The notes: generated by a model from the sequence alone, not told the origin. 29,904 bases of DNA from Smittium mucronatum (GCA_001953115.1 LSSL01007634.1:1-29904), one strand, 5' to 3'; shown: positions 1 through 10,260, counted from the stretch's first letter. Numbers and translations are program-made.

Positions 1-178
1 CCCTTTCCGGGCCAAACTTTGCGCTATATTCCTATTTGTGTATAAATACCATTTCAATTGGCTTGAATTTTTTTATTTATCAAATAATGTACGAATATTA
101 TCAATCCAATGTTAATATTGAGCGAAAAATGAAAATCATTTTTTATATCATTGGCTCCGAAGGGGTTAGAGGCTATAT
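1..178 (+). repeat. Left terminal inverted repeat of the 1.14-kb element
   Basis: This arm pairs with the reverse complement of about 967-1144. Similarity runs along the whole arm, with scattered substitutions and a few 1-base gaps. It begins CCCTTTCCGGGCC, possibly exactly at the true element end. Confidence 0.65.
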
Positions 179-966
179 CAATTTATACAAATTAAATAGA
201 GCATTCGGCTAAACACTGAAGATAAATTATTAAAGATTGCTTTAATTTAATATTGAAAAAAATAAACCACTTTTGATTGAAATAAATGACTCCCAGCTTA
301 TCTAAAACAGTAAAATTGATGGTAGCTGTAATTAACGCATATTAAAATCATTTTCAAAAAAAAAATGACTTTGGGAAAAAAGATATTATGTCACCATATT
401 GGGACTAAACCACAAAATTAAACCGGCTAATTGTTTTTTTCAACAGAGTCCTAAAAAATTAGACTAAAAAGGAAATTTCCGCAAACAATCTCTTTCGCAT
501 ACATGAAAAAAGTACTTCAATTTTCTAAATTTATAAAAATTTATTTACTAATTTCAAATATACAATTAGTATGGTAATTAATTAAGTGAAGATCAAAGTA
601 TAATAAGCATTGGCAGGGAAAATGGCAAGAGATAGTCCGCTGAGTACTAAATAATTAAATACTTGGCAGGAATGGCAATTTCCAGATATTATCTTCCAAC
701 TTTTTAGATAATAATTTACAAAAAAATGACTTATAACTGATTTATAGAATTTTTTACCTTTTTCACTTATTACATAATATTTTTAGGACCCATGGTAGAT
801 AAAATGACCTTTTTTAATTAATTTTGACATCGGATTAATAATATTTGCTACTATTGGGAATAAATATAAAGGATAAATTGAAATATTAAATTTAAACTAT
901 TGGTGAGGTAAAAATTTAGTCGCTGAAAGGGAAGGCGAAAATTTAGAAAATTGTATTTTACGTATT

Positions 967-1144
967 TTATTATTCTTTAGCCCTTTCGGGACTGATGATA
1001 CAAAAAATAGCATTCACTTTTTGCTTAATGTTTTCATTAGACTAATATAATCTGTTTACTATTGGATAAATCAAGAAGTTAGACCAATCGAAATGGAGAA
1101 TATACACAAATAAGAGAGAAGCACAAATTTGGGTCTAGAAAGGG
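967..1144 (-). repeat. Right terminal inverted repeat of the 1.14-kb element
   Basis: This is the inverted partner of 1-178. It ends in CTAGAAAGGG followed by TTAA at 1145-1148, the expected piggyBac target sequence. The inner boundary is approximate because similarity fades gradually. Confidence 0.65.
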
Positions 1145-1480
1145 TTAAAATTTTGTAAAATATTCATATATTTATTGTTTAGAAATGTGCTTAAATCTGA
1201 AGCGGAAAATTCCAGATTAGCTCTCAATAGAAAGTAATTCTGTTCTTAGACAGATTTGTGAACGAAAAAAGATTACTATAGATACTAACTTAACTTATGA
1301 CCAATTTAATTAGTAGTTAATAACAGAAAAATATAAATATAATTTAATGGATATAATTTAAAGCCATTCCTATTTAACTAAATCTAAACCACGAAAAATT
1401 ATGCCTATACTGATTGTGATACATAAAGAAATAAAGTATTTTCTAATAAATTATCTAACCCGCTTTTCGGTCTCTTAGTT

Positions 1481-1739
1481 GGGAGATTCTTAGACACACC
1501 AGACGTTTTACTTGTAAGGATTTCTTATTTTCTTTTTAGTAAAAATAATGATTATTAATAAGCTTATTTTTATTTGATTAAAATCAAATTGTAGAAAATA
1601 ATAGTTTGGAAAAATCTAAATTATGAAGTTTTCTACATTTTTGGAAATTATACATAGTTATTAAGCCAATAGCATACTGAAGTAAAATCGGTCTTAAGAC
1701 TTGCAGGAAAAAAGCGTCTGGTCTTGAAAAGAATATCCC
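1481..1739. mobile_element. 259-bp MITE with AGTT target duplication
   Basis: The two ends are inverted repeats of roughly 45 bp. The left reads GGGAGATTCTT then ACCAGACGTTTT; the reverse complement of the right reads GGGATATTCTT then ACCAGACGCTTTT. AGTT lies immediately outside both ends (1477-1480 and 1740-1743), consistent with a 4-bp target-site duplication. There is no reading frame of note inside. Its terminal pattern resembles that of the 3.9-kb element starting at 1806, so it is probably a non-autonomous relative mobilised by the same transposase type. The repeat and flanks are seen directly; the family link is inferred from terminal similarity. Confidence 0.68.
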
Positions 1740-1805
1740 AGTTATCTGATGTTATCTAAAACTCTTTTAGATATAACTTGATCTTGTACTCTTTTTTTAC
1801 TATTT

Positions 1806-1851
1806 GGCATATTCTATGAGACATGAGACGCTTTATTTTTTGAAGTATCAC
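1806..1851 (+). repeat. Left TIR of the 3.9-kb transposon
   Basis: It begins GGCATATTCTATGAGACATG and contains AGACGCTTTA. Seventy-eight percent of positions match the reverse complement of 5669-5714. It also resembles the MITE end at 1481: GG, ATTCT, GA, ACA, AGACG and TTTA occur at the same relative positions. Confidence 0.65.
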
Positions 1852-2202
1852 ATACCGAATTAAAAGAATAAATAATTGGACGATTTTCTGGAGAAATTTT
1901 GTAGTTAGTAAATAAATATTCCCAATTAGAAAAATGTATTATTTCTATCGTTTTAATTATCCAGTAGCAATTAATATAAGATTTTTTTTATTAATAGCAC
2001 ATATGTATTTATAACCTTAATAGCCAATAAATAATAAGATACCTTTGAGCTTGAAATACTGGAAAAATACTGCAAAAAATGATATCCAAGTTAATTGCAT
2101 GTGTTAATCGCAATGAATGTTATTGTAAATAGGAAACTTGCATCTCAAAAAAAAATCCTTTTTTAGAATGATATCGTAAGATACTCGGGTGAGACACTAC
2201 CT

Positions 2203-2452
2203 CAATCTGGAAACTGTAAACCCCCAACCTGCAAACTTTAAAATCCCAATATTTTAAATTGAAAATCTCAGCAAACAAACTTTAAAACCCCAATCTGCAA
2301 ACTTTATAGCCCTCAATCTGCTAAAATTTATAACCCCCAATCTGCAAACTTTAAACCCCCAATCCTCTAAATTTAAACCTCCAATCTGCTAAATTTAAAC
2401 CCCAATCTGCAAACTTTAAATTCCCAATCTTGAAAATTTAAATCTGCAAACA
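2203..2452. repeat. Minisatellite of 21-23-bp units
   Basis: About twelve diverged tandem copies of a unit close to CAATCTGCAAACTTTAAACC. Each has a C-rich start, a CTGCAAA core and a TTTAAA tail; some copies carry CTGCTAAA or CTCTAAA. It lies inside the 3.9-kb transposon, about 400 bp from its left TIR. A weak minus-strand reading frame runs across part of the array but shows no protein character, so I treat this as non-coding. Confidence 0.85.
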
Positions 2453-2976
2453 GATATCTTAATATCAAAAATATAAATTGAAACTCCTCAAGATAATAAT
2501 TTATGAAATTAAAAACAGAAAACAATAAAAAATTAAACACAAATATCAAATTTAAAGATTTATTTAAAAAAAAACTGCCTGACTGCAAATTCCGAGTTTT
2601 TTAAAAATATAAATTTATGAGAGATTTCATATATTAGAATTTTAATTGAGTTTTTTCTAAAATAAACCAAAAATTTTGAAAATGAAATTTAATTGAATCT
2701 ACTTATTTGTTTTTTATGAAATTTTAATTTATAATAATAATATGTTTACCGTTCTAAAAAATCAAGTATTTATAAAAATTACAAAGCTATCAAAATTATT
2801 TATAATAATTGTGATAAATTACTGTAAATTTTTTTTATTAATGATACTATAATTTAGGTATTTAAAATAATTTAATATGCTGCTCTTCAGACCAAACCTA
2901 ACTGTGTAAAATAAAAATAAATTATTGTACGTTTAAAAAATCTATCTTAAAATTTGGGATAGAAATATAGCAGCCA

Positions 2977-3195
2977 ATGGTTATTTCGAGCTCAAGACAT
3001 GCCTCCAAAACCTTCTTAATGATTCCGAAAAAAGGTCATTTTGGAATATATAAAAATTCGAAAAAAAATCTAGCCAATTTCATTAGAAAAATGACTGAAT
3101 ATAACCCAAATAATCTTATTGAATATAGAAGAAAGATGATGAAAATTTCAGCTACAGTGAAGAGTTGGAGGGGTAGCACGGTCCCAAAGCCATAA
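2977..3195 (+). CDS. Short hypothetical ORF inside the transposon
   Basis: A 72-codon frame starts with ATG and ends with TAA. The predicted protein is basic (many Lys and Arg) and has no motif, membrane segment or signal peptide that I recognise. It is antisense to and downstream of the transposase relic. Local composition is slightly less AT-rich than its surroundings. It may be a chance frame or a remnant of a second transposon gene. I cannot assign a function. Confidence 0.15.
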   Translation: MVISSSRHASKTFLMIPKKGHFGIYKNSKKNLANFIRKMTEYNPNNLIEYRRKMMKISATVKSWRGSTVPKP

Positions 3196-3833
3196 TGTAT
3201 CTACCCCTATATCTTGACCACAGCAAGATTTTCATCATATTTTTTCTAAAAAATAAATGGCAACACAATATATTTTTTCATTCCTGAATTAAACTGAGTT
3301 TGAAATATTTCTATTTTAATTTTAATAATTCGAAAATCCTTTGAAGTTCGATGTTTTAAGATGCAGTGAAACTCACACCTAGGTTCATCTACTGTACAAA
3401 GCAATAAAAATTCTGCCCCGATAAAAGCATTCTAAGTTTCCCAAAATATGGAAAATAATTACTTGACATAAAAAACTTAAATTTAGTTTACCTTTATTTA
3501 AGAAAGTTATCTTTGTTTTCTACTAAATTTATTGAAAAATCTCGATTGTAGATCCTCAATTAAGTATAAGCGTTTATTCTGATTTTATTCAGAGTTTTTT
3601 CTCATAACAGTTTCGAATTCAAAATTATTAGATGCAGCCTGTTCCATTGAATATTTAATAAACCTTCAGTAGGATTTTATATCAATTATAAACTCCAAAT
3701 TTACATACTCTTGTAGTTTGAGACTACTCACTGGCGATCCAACTAATATATTCGAAACCATTCCAAAAGACATAAGATTTAAAAACTTCCATTTTCATCC
3801 TTTTTGTTACTGATCTTTGTAATGGTTTACATA

Positions 3834-5340
3834 TTATTTTAAATTTACAACTACTCCATTTATATAATTATTTAAATTGTTTTCAGCAATTTCCCTGAAA
3901 TTTTGGATTAGTTGTTCAATCTTCTTTATGAAAATTTTGCATAAGGCTCTATCAATCCATCTCGAAAGCATAACTAAATTTAAGATATTTTCAAAAAGTA
4001 AAAATTGAATTTTATATAGATTTTTTTTTTCTAAAATTACCGAAATTTCCGTCTAAAACGCTTTTTCGTGATATATGGCGAAGTAATTTAAGGTTGTGTT
4101 TTTCCCTGACTCATTAGTTATTTCACAAAAAATCGAGTAAAAAAATTCGAAGTAGCGAAAATGGGGACCAGAGTCAGTCCTAACATGAATCTTATCAAAT
4201 CCATTGTAAAATATATCTTTTAAGAGATCCTTAAGGCAGTCAGAAACGTATTTAGAGTCGTTAATGAGAATTTTTGACATGTAGTTGTCATACCTATATG
4301 AAATTGAATGACCACCCTCAATGTACAATGTTGCTAATCCCAAATTCGATATCCGTGATTTATTGTAGAAAGATGTGCTAGTATCTATTGAACCCCCACC
4401 AATTTTAAAATTTTCATTTAAGTCTATTACTATGGCGCATTGATATTTCCCCAGGTTCTCGGATCATTTTTCATACAATTTTTTTAGACATCTTTTATCA
4501 ATAAGTAATTTTTTTAGTTCCTAATATATTTTTGGTATCTTTCGAAATCATCAGGCTTTTCGGTCTGGCTATAATATTAATATTTTTAATATTTTTTTGA
4601 TTTTTGAAACAAATGGATACATATCAGTCTTTTTTCTTCGCCTTTTGAAGTTTTCTGACCATAGAAGATAGAATTTTTTCAAAGTTAAGCATATATTTGG
4701 ATTTTCAGAAACGATGCTATCATATATATCATTTTTTGGTACTTCAAGATGATATAATGGCATTTGAATAGAATTGCTTTTTCGATTTTTAATTTTACAA
4801 ACTTTGGAAAAATTCTGGATTTTTTTTTAAATATCTTTCTACTAAATTTTCAAGTTTTTAATTTGATGTAAGGTTTGGAAAAGCATCAGAATATTTGTTT
4901 ATTTTCAAATTAAATATACTTAATTCAGCTTTTTCCATTGCCTTTCAGTACTGAGTGTTAGAAAAATTAAACCCGAAGCTTCTTAGTTCTTCTCTTCTGT
5001 AAACCGAAACCACCAAAAAAAGTACATTAGACTTATTAATGCTGCGTTAAGGTAGTTTTGAATGCGTTTTTAAAATATTTTTCAGAATTTTTATTTCTTT
5101 AAAGTCTTTTGTTACATTCCTTAATGCTATTTTACCTAATCACGATCTTTGAAAATAATAATCGTATAGCTCACAATTATTTCCATTTGAAGCCGAATAA
5201 GCTAAATCTAGAAACTTTTTTATAGCTCATCTTTTACTTCTGGAAACATACTGGAAAATCTCCTTTATATAATGCATTTGTATCAGAACTAAATTCAAAA
5301 TATTCGTAATCCACTTAATATCACTATGATTTTTAAAAAT
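3834..5340 (-). pseudogene. Degraded DDE-like transposase
   Basis: Read right to left, one frame runs about 600 nt from near 5340, broken by at least six in-frame stops. A frame shift near 4763 leads into a basic stretch containing RKKTDM, where relatives usually carry Cys-type zinc ligands; here the cysteines are lost. A Lys/Leu-rich helical linker follows. The best-preserved part (about 4465-4053) has an acidic block DLNENFKIGGG near 4424, a TDSGPHFR motif near 4175 and an AIYHEK motif near 4065. Past a TAG at 4053, the frame stays open from 4052 to the terminal TAA at 3834. The pattern Asp, TDxGPHFR, then YHxK is known to me from unclassified transposase-like proteins of fungi and animals. 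The two Asp are candidate catalytic residues; the third acidic residue is uncertain. The TIRs on both sides support the call. The start is unknown. Confidence 0.6.
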
Positions 5341-5668
5341 ATATGTAGGGCTGTTTTGTTGGGAAAAGGAAATATTAGGATATTATGACCTTTAAATAAA
5401 TAGTTTTTTTTTTTTTGGAATGTAAGATGCTTAACACTAAAAGTAAATCCATTAAATATAAATTTTCTGATTCGAAGGATTTTCTCACAGTCTAATATAA
5501 AATTTCACATTTTTCGCATTAAAAATAGTTCATACCTCTTACAAAAATGAGATGGTTTTCATAAATACACTACTTAATACATACTTTATTTATATAAAAT
5601 GAAGCTGGATTAACGAATTTCATTTTAAAAATTAATAATTGAAATTAAACTTATACTTAAAAGTTTTA

Positions 5669-5714
5669 GTGAAACTTTTGTTAGTAAAACGTCTCATTTC
5701 TCTTAGAATATGCC
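5669..5714 (-). repeat. Right TIR of the 3.9-kb transposon
   Basis: This is the inverted partner of 1806-1851. Reading inward on the minus strand it begins GGCATATTCTAAGAGAAATG, then AGACGTTTTA. The first 30 positions are the best conserved, with only three mismatches. Confidence 0.65.
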
Positions 5715-5718
5715 ATTT

Positions 5719-6035
5719 AAAATATTTCAATATAAACAATATCCAACTCAAATTAAAAAAAATTAGACGTGATTGCATTAATAGTAAAAATGGTTGAAAA
5801 AAATGTAATACTTTATTTTTTAAAGAAAAGTATATTTATATCCAAAAAAGTAAATTATATTTGTGGTGATGTTTTATAATCACCCATTCACCCACCAGAA
5901 AACTTTTTCACAAAAAAAAAGCCTCTAAATAAAAACTGCTATACTAGACCATATTTTAGACTCAATAATTACAATTCAGTGATAGGCTTATAGTATTTAG
6001 TTGACAACCAATATATCACTCAAATAATGGTTATT
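5719..6035. other. AT-rich spacer between two elements
   Basis: About 320 bases lie between the right end of the 3.9-kb transposon and the DIRS element. I see no reading frame, repeat or RNA gene here. Confidence 0.6.
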
Positions 6036-6045
6036 TAAAAATTAT
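6036..6045 (+). other. Candidate integration core, left copy
   Basis: TAAAAATTAT lies 9 bases outside GGAGAC of the left ITR. The same 10-mer ends the right extension (10308-10317), and its inverse occurs in the internal complementary region (10011-10020) at a nearly equal distance (10 bases) from GTCTCC. This fits a recombinase crossover core. A 10-mer of A and T is weak evidence alone; the spacing makes it credible. Confidence 0.45.
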
Positions 6046-6050
6046 AATTA

Positions 6051-6211
6051 AATAGGAGACATATTAAGTGTTTCCATCTTATTGGGTAAAACTAAATCAA
6101 AAATATAAACAAATAAAAATAAGTGAAATAAGTGAACTATAAATTTTTTTCTATAAAGACTGATAAGTACAGTTTAGAGATACCCCAATTTTCTTTTCTT
6201 TCGCAAAGGTA
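6051..6211 (+). repeat. Left inverted terminal repeat of the DIRS element
   Basis: It starts AATAGGAGACATATTAAGTG and is inverted relative to 10105-10260. Long exact blocks include ATCTTATTGGGTAAAACTAA and AACAAATAAAAATAAGTG. Toward the inner end (6190-6211) the match becomes patchy. In DIRS elements this repeat carries promoter and replication signals; none can be pinpointed here. Confidence 0.88.
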
Positions 6212-6282
6212 CTCTACCAGCTTAGAGTATTTTCTCTTTTCTAAATTCCTATTAATTTTTTTTTATAAAAACAATTAAACAA

Positions 6283-7090
6283 TTGTCTGAAGACACCGAA
6301 ACCAAGCTAATCAAACTTAAATCTTTTGTACAACAGCTAATGCGTTAAAGGGAACCTCAAATCGATGAAGAGGACCCTTTTATTACCTCTAGATTTCCCG
6401 TAATCGAACTCACGGTTTACAAGGAGCTCTCTGAAGCATTACCATCGATCAAATAGGACTTCTTCCGAACCCCTTTATCTGGTTAAGACCATAAGAAGGT
6501 ACTATATGCGTTCCCAAAAACCAATTCGATGAACTACATTACGCCTCCGCTCAACGATTCGGCCTGAACCGTGGTGGAGAAGTTGGATAACAAGCTGTAC
6601 CTGATCCAGACAGCGCTTGTCCAAGTCACAAGACTGATAGATTACTACGTACACAGAAAGATTCAGGGCAATCCAGGGATCATAACCAGAAGACCCGGAT
6701 ATCTCGTTTGCTAACACCATGCTTGTACTGTTCTCTGATATCGCAAAATATGTTATGCAGTGCATTATTGACAACCTTTATAGAGGAATAAAACTCCCCA
6801 GACGTGTTAAGCAGATTTTTGAGATGGAGACAAAGCTGCTCATGGCCCAAGATGCGTTTGTTGCGTTGCTAGCAATTAAGAAGACAGAGAAGCGGAAGAG
6901 GCACACCCAGCCCTTTTGTAGGCGCCAAAATGTTGCACTCACGTACAAGACAACCAGCAGCAACGCTGCTAAGGAGAAATCATCCTCAGCTTCAGCCAAT
7001 TGAGTCCAAACTAGCCGCTTCCAGAGAAGCCAGCAGAATTTTTGGGGGAGATGCATATATTGAGGGCCCAAGTAGGGTAAGAATCAGGCC
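6283..7090 (+). pseudogene. DIRS ORF1 (Gag-like) relic
   Basis: The putative Gag-like protein would package the element RNA. From about 6283 one frame runs some 420 nt interrupted only by stops: TAA 6346, TAG 6454, TAA 6484, TGA 6565. It contains a DYYVHRKIQ block (6640-6666) familiar from fungal DIRS first ORFs. A shift near 6700 moves to the next frame, open from FANTM (6707) to a TGA ending at 7003. That part has acidic and helical character and ends in a basic stretch, KKTEKRKRHTQPF, typical of the Gag C-terminus. After 7003 the trail continues in another frame toward the RT. No ATG can be chosen as start because the upstream edge is degraded. Confidence 0.7.
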
Positions 7091-7092
7091 TC

Positions 7093-8980
7093 CCAGTCAA
7101 GGGGAGACTAGCTATGTTCAAGTCCCCGTGAGCTAAGATCACCGACAACCGATAGGTTCAGATTATAGTGATGGAAGGATTCAAAATCCCGCTCAAGAAC
7201 CTAACTCTCACGAAATCTATCTCCACAAGCAAAAGACTTTGAAACTCGTCATTGGACCGTACGTCTCAAAAATTTTGGGGAGGTCATCCACTGATGTCAC
7301 AAACGCAGCGGAGAAAGAGAAAGATATAGAAGGAAGTACCATCGCTGCTTGCAAAGCCCGCAATAGAGGATGTACAGCCACAGACATCGTACTTCTACAG
7401 TCAACTGTTCACAATTACGAAGAAGACTGGCGGCTTCCGCCCTGTGCTGGATCTGAGGAATCTCAATCAGAATGTGGAGGAGCAGAATTTCAATATGGAA
7501 ACCCTGACTTCCATCTTAAAAATAGTCAGACGAAAGGACTGCATCACGTAGCTATAATTGCAGAACGCTTTTACGCACATTTTTGTTTACAAGAAGTGCA
7601 GAAAATTTCTTCGGCTCCAGTGGAACGGGCGTTCATTTAATTTCATGGTCCTTACTTTTGAGCTTTAATTCAACCCCCTCACTCTCAAATAGATCCTTAG
7701 ATCAGTTTTTTAATAAACTAGGTCCAAGAGTATGTGGATTTTGGCATACCTAGACGACACGTTGATCCTGGGAGAGACCAAGGATATCTGTATGACCAAC
7801 AAATATCTTATGTACTCCGTTTCTAGAGCTTTGTTTCCTCTTCAACAAATATAAATCGTTAAATATCACTTCCCAATCAATTACTCACCTAGGGATGGTG
7901 ATCAACACCAGGGAAATGATACTGAAAGTGCCGCCTTCCAAGATCAGGGATATACGCAAGGAAGCCAGAAAACTCCTGAATGCTGGCCAAACGACATTGA
8001 GATGTCTATCAAACTTTATAGGAAATGCATAGTCTATGTCAATAGCTCTGCTTCTGGAGAGGCTTATTTTATGACGAATGCTAGAGCTGAAGAATCGATC
8101 TCTCTCGTATACGATATCATGGACTTCCGTAGTAATAATAACGAAACCCGCGCGCCAGAACCTGCTATTCTGGAAAGACAAAGTAAGGTCATGTAAAGGT
8201 CTCTTATTCTCGCCAGAGACCTCAGAATTGAAGATTTTTACGGATTCCAGCGATCTGGCCTGGGTGATAATATTAGAATCCCAATTTTACTCGGGACTGT
8301 GAACCCCCTCCGAAGCGGCTATGCACATCAACGCCAAAGATTTGAGGACGGTATTATACTCATCTCAGCTAAAGAGCGTGATGGGCCGAGCAGTTTTGAT
8401 CTAATCGGTCAATAAAATAGCTCTGTTCTACGTAAAGAATTTCGGGTATAAAACATTACCCAAAATTCTGGAGCTATCGGGATAAATCTAAGAGCATTGT
8501 TCTATGGACGAATACCAGGCCCCAAATAACCTATGTCTCTTCAGTTCTGAGCTCCGCAGACTCCCCGAGCAGGCTGACTGCACAAACCGAATGGTCGCTA
8601 TCCACGGTGAAATTCGTGAAACTGAGCGGAATTCATGGAATCTACGTCGTGGACCTGTTTGCTTCCCATCAGAACAAGAAGGTAGAAGCATATTACAGTT
8701 GGCTCCTGAACCCCAAGGCCATGAGATAGAAAGCTCTGGCGTACAACTGGTCGGGATAGAGCATTCCCTGTTTCTGCCCACCCTGGGACCTAATATCTCA
8801 GGTGATCCGGAAGCTGCAAAGGGAGTGGATATCCATGAAGCTAGTCACACTTATCTGAAAATCTGCGATATGTTTTACTGATCTGAAGGCATTTTATATA
8901 TCGCAACCCCTGGTACTACAAGCAAATACAGTCATTTCAAATCCAGGAAGCAGAAATTACCCGCTCTATACCAACAAGCA
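7093..8980 (+). pseudogene. DIRS reverse transcriptase-RNase H relic
   Basis: This polymerase would copy the element RNA into DNA and remove the RNA. In order: an N-terminal RT entry (PVKGRLAMFK, 7093); a KKTGGFRPVLDLRNLNQ block near 7430-7480; METLTSIL near 7500; the catalytic YLDD at 7747-7758 followed by LILGETK; an LKVPPSKIRDI block near 7925; RNase H with TDSSD at 8240-8254; INAK near 8330; a SPSRL-type block near 8560; then the DIRS-specific DLFAS (8652-8666) followed by YYSWLLNP and a PPWDLISQVIRKL block. These pieces fall in different frames with several stops, so the gene needs many repairs and is dead. The block order and DLFAS exclude Ty1/copia and Ty3/gypsy. Confidence 0.85.
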
Positions 8981-8984
8981 TTGG

Positions 8985-9991
8985 AAGTTATTGGCATGGA
9001 GGGTCAGAAGGAGCTTTCTCATAGCACAAGGTCTCAGCAGTCACGCCGTTGAATGTATCCTTTCCAACGAACGACAAATTAAACGTCAATCCAGGCACAG
9101 CTCTATACAACAACTTTTTTTAAATGATGGATATTCTACGAGATAACCACTCCAATATCCGCCGCGAAAATAATAAACTACTTTTCGGGAATATATTACA
9201 AGAAAAAGTTAAAAGCAGGAAAAATAAGAGTCTACAATTCAACAATAATTATGCTTGCTGATAACTTTAAGGAAATTTCAGGCCATCCAATGTTCACTGA
9301 GTTTATCAAAGCATTGGATGACTCATCAATCAAATCTTTTTTCAGATCAAATATCGACATATCACCTATATTGACCAGATTTAGAGTGTGATACCCAAAC
9401 AGAGACCTATCTATCAAGGACTTAACCACAAAACGATGCTGACTCTTGGCAGTAGCCGGATTTCTAAGGGCGAGCAACATACACCGATTAGAATACAGAA
9501 GAAGTCGTGTCGACCAGGGCATACTATACTATTAGTAATATTATCGCCTAAAAAAAAGGAGGCTGTGCAATAGAAAACCCCTGCCAGATAAGCATTCACT
9601 CAGACCCGATACTTTTCTCAGTCATAGCTTACACCCTATACAAGAAAAAGGTCGCCCGCAACTAATTTCCTACATCACATACAAATAATAGCATGTGGAC
9701 TGTAGCAGACTGGTTAGGTTTGTTAACGACAGTGAGAAGCCTTTTTCCGTGGATATTAAAACAAGGCACATCCATAAGATTTCCAATTTAATACACCAGG
9801 ACCAGGACACACCTATAATAAAGGGTAGAGCAATCGTGGTCACACTGGTCGCTAATGTAGGAGTATCATCAGATGAGATAGCTTCCCATGCTTTTTAATC
9901 AAACTATTGAAAATTTGATACTTACTTTCGACTCACCAGGAATTATTTGAATAACTTGACAGAGTCGATTTTAAAATTTGAAGTAACTTAA
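8985..9991 (+). pseudogene. DIRS tyrosine recombinase relic
   Basis: A tyrosine recombinase would integrate the circular DNA copy. The N-terminal helical part begins near 8985 with LAWRVRRSFLIAQGLSSH. The catalytic core shows AGFLRASNIHRL, with the first catalytic Arg at 9467-9469, then a KTRHIHKIS block near 9755-9785 matching the His-x-x-Arg box, GVSSDEIASHAF near 9860-9895, and DTYF at 9917-9928 where the nucleophilic Tyr belongs (9923-9925). The last part reads in one frame from about 9388 to TAA at 9989-9991, with several internal stops (for example TAA 9896 and TGA 9908). That final stop lies inside the internal complementary region. Frame breaks upstream make it inactive. Confidence 0.82.
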
Positions 9992-10086
9992 TATGTCTCC
10001 AATTTGATGTATAATTTTTAGAATTAATCGAGTACTTTAGGGCGAAGATTATTTTATATTATACTATAATAGGAGGCATATTAAGT
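9986..10086. repeat. DIRS internal complementary region
   Basis: Three parts in order: ACTTAATATGTCTCC (9986-10000), the reverse complement of the left terminus; about 10011-10067, the reverse complement of the right extension (10261-10317); and AATAGGAGGCATATTAAGT (10068-10086), the inverse of the right ITR end. Together they read as the reverse complement of a right-end to left-end circle junction. In the accepted DIRS model this region is the template that joins the ends into a circle. Confidence 0.85.
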
Positions 10087-10104
10087 CATAATCAACTTCC
10101 CATT

Positions 10105-10260
10105 TACCTTTTCTGAAAGATATTAGGGATACCTCACAACTGTACTTCACAGAATTTATCAAAAAAAATTATTGTTCATTTATTTCACTTATTTTTATTT
10201 GTTTAGATTTTCGATTTAGTTTTACCCAATAAGATGCTAACACTTAGTATGTCTCCTATT
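10105..10260 (-). repeat. Right inverted terminal repeat of the DIRS element
   Basis: This is the inverted copy of 6051-6211, at about 85 percent identity by eye. Its outer end reads CTTAGTATGTCTCCTATT (to 10260). Confidence 0.88.

Larger units (their letters stand above)
1..1144. mobile_element. Non-autonomous piggyBac-like DNA element
   Basis: The first ~178 bases and the last ~178 bases (about 967-1144) are imperfect inverted repeats of each other, about 70 percent identical by eye. The outer ends read CCCTTTCCGGGCC on the left and, as reverse complement, CCCTTTCTAGACCC on the right. Matching blocks continue inward, for example TTATTTGTGTATA near 33 and its complement near 1105, and the CCGAAGGGG block near 158 against the complement of CCCTTTCGGG near 981. 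TTAA follows the right end at 1145-1148. A CCC-type terminus next to TTAA is characteristic of piggyBac elements; that assignment is inference. The interior (179-966) holds no recognisable gene. The left end coincides with the window start, so the left TTAA cannot be seen and the element might extend further. Confidence 0.6.
1806..5714 (-). mobile_element. 3.9-kb DNA transposon with degraded transposase
   Basis: Both ends carry an inverted repeat of about 46 bp (1806-1851 and 5669-5714), with 36 matching positions by my count. Both start GGCATATTCTA and contain ATGAGACG. ATTT lies directly outside each end (1802-1805 and 5715-5718), a candidate 4-bp target duplication, though weak evidence in such AT-rich DNA. 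The element encloses a tandem array at 2203-2452 and a degraded transposase on the minus strand at 3834-5340, so its 5' side is the right end. I cannot name the superfamily. The transposase has many stops, so this copy is not autonomous. Confidence 0.6.

Noticed and set aside
2203..2452. Regularly spaced repeat that could be mistaken for a CRISPR array
   Set aside because: Units are directly adjacent with no unique spacers, and the context is a eukaryotic transposon.
6778..9599. Several antisense or shifted frames of 60-98 codons across the DIRS element
   Set aside because: They overlap the recognisable Gag, RT, RNase H and recombinase blocks on the plus strand and are shadows produced by its higher G+C.
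3834..9991. Stop-codon reassignment, since some in-frame TGA fall where Trp would fit
   Set aside because: TAA, TAG and TGA all interrupt the same genes and frame shifts are also present, which is pseudogene decay.
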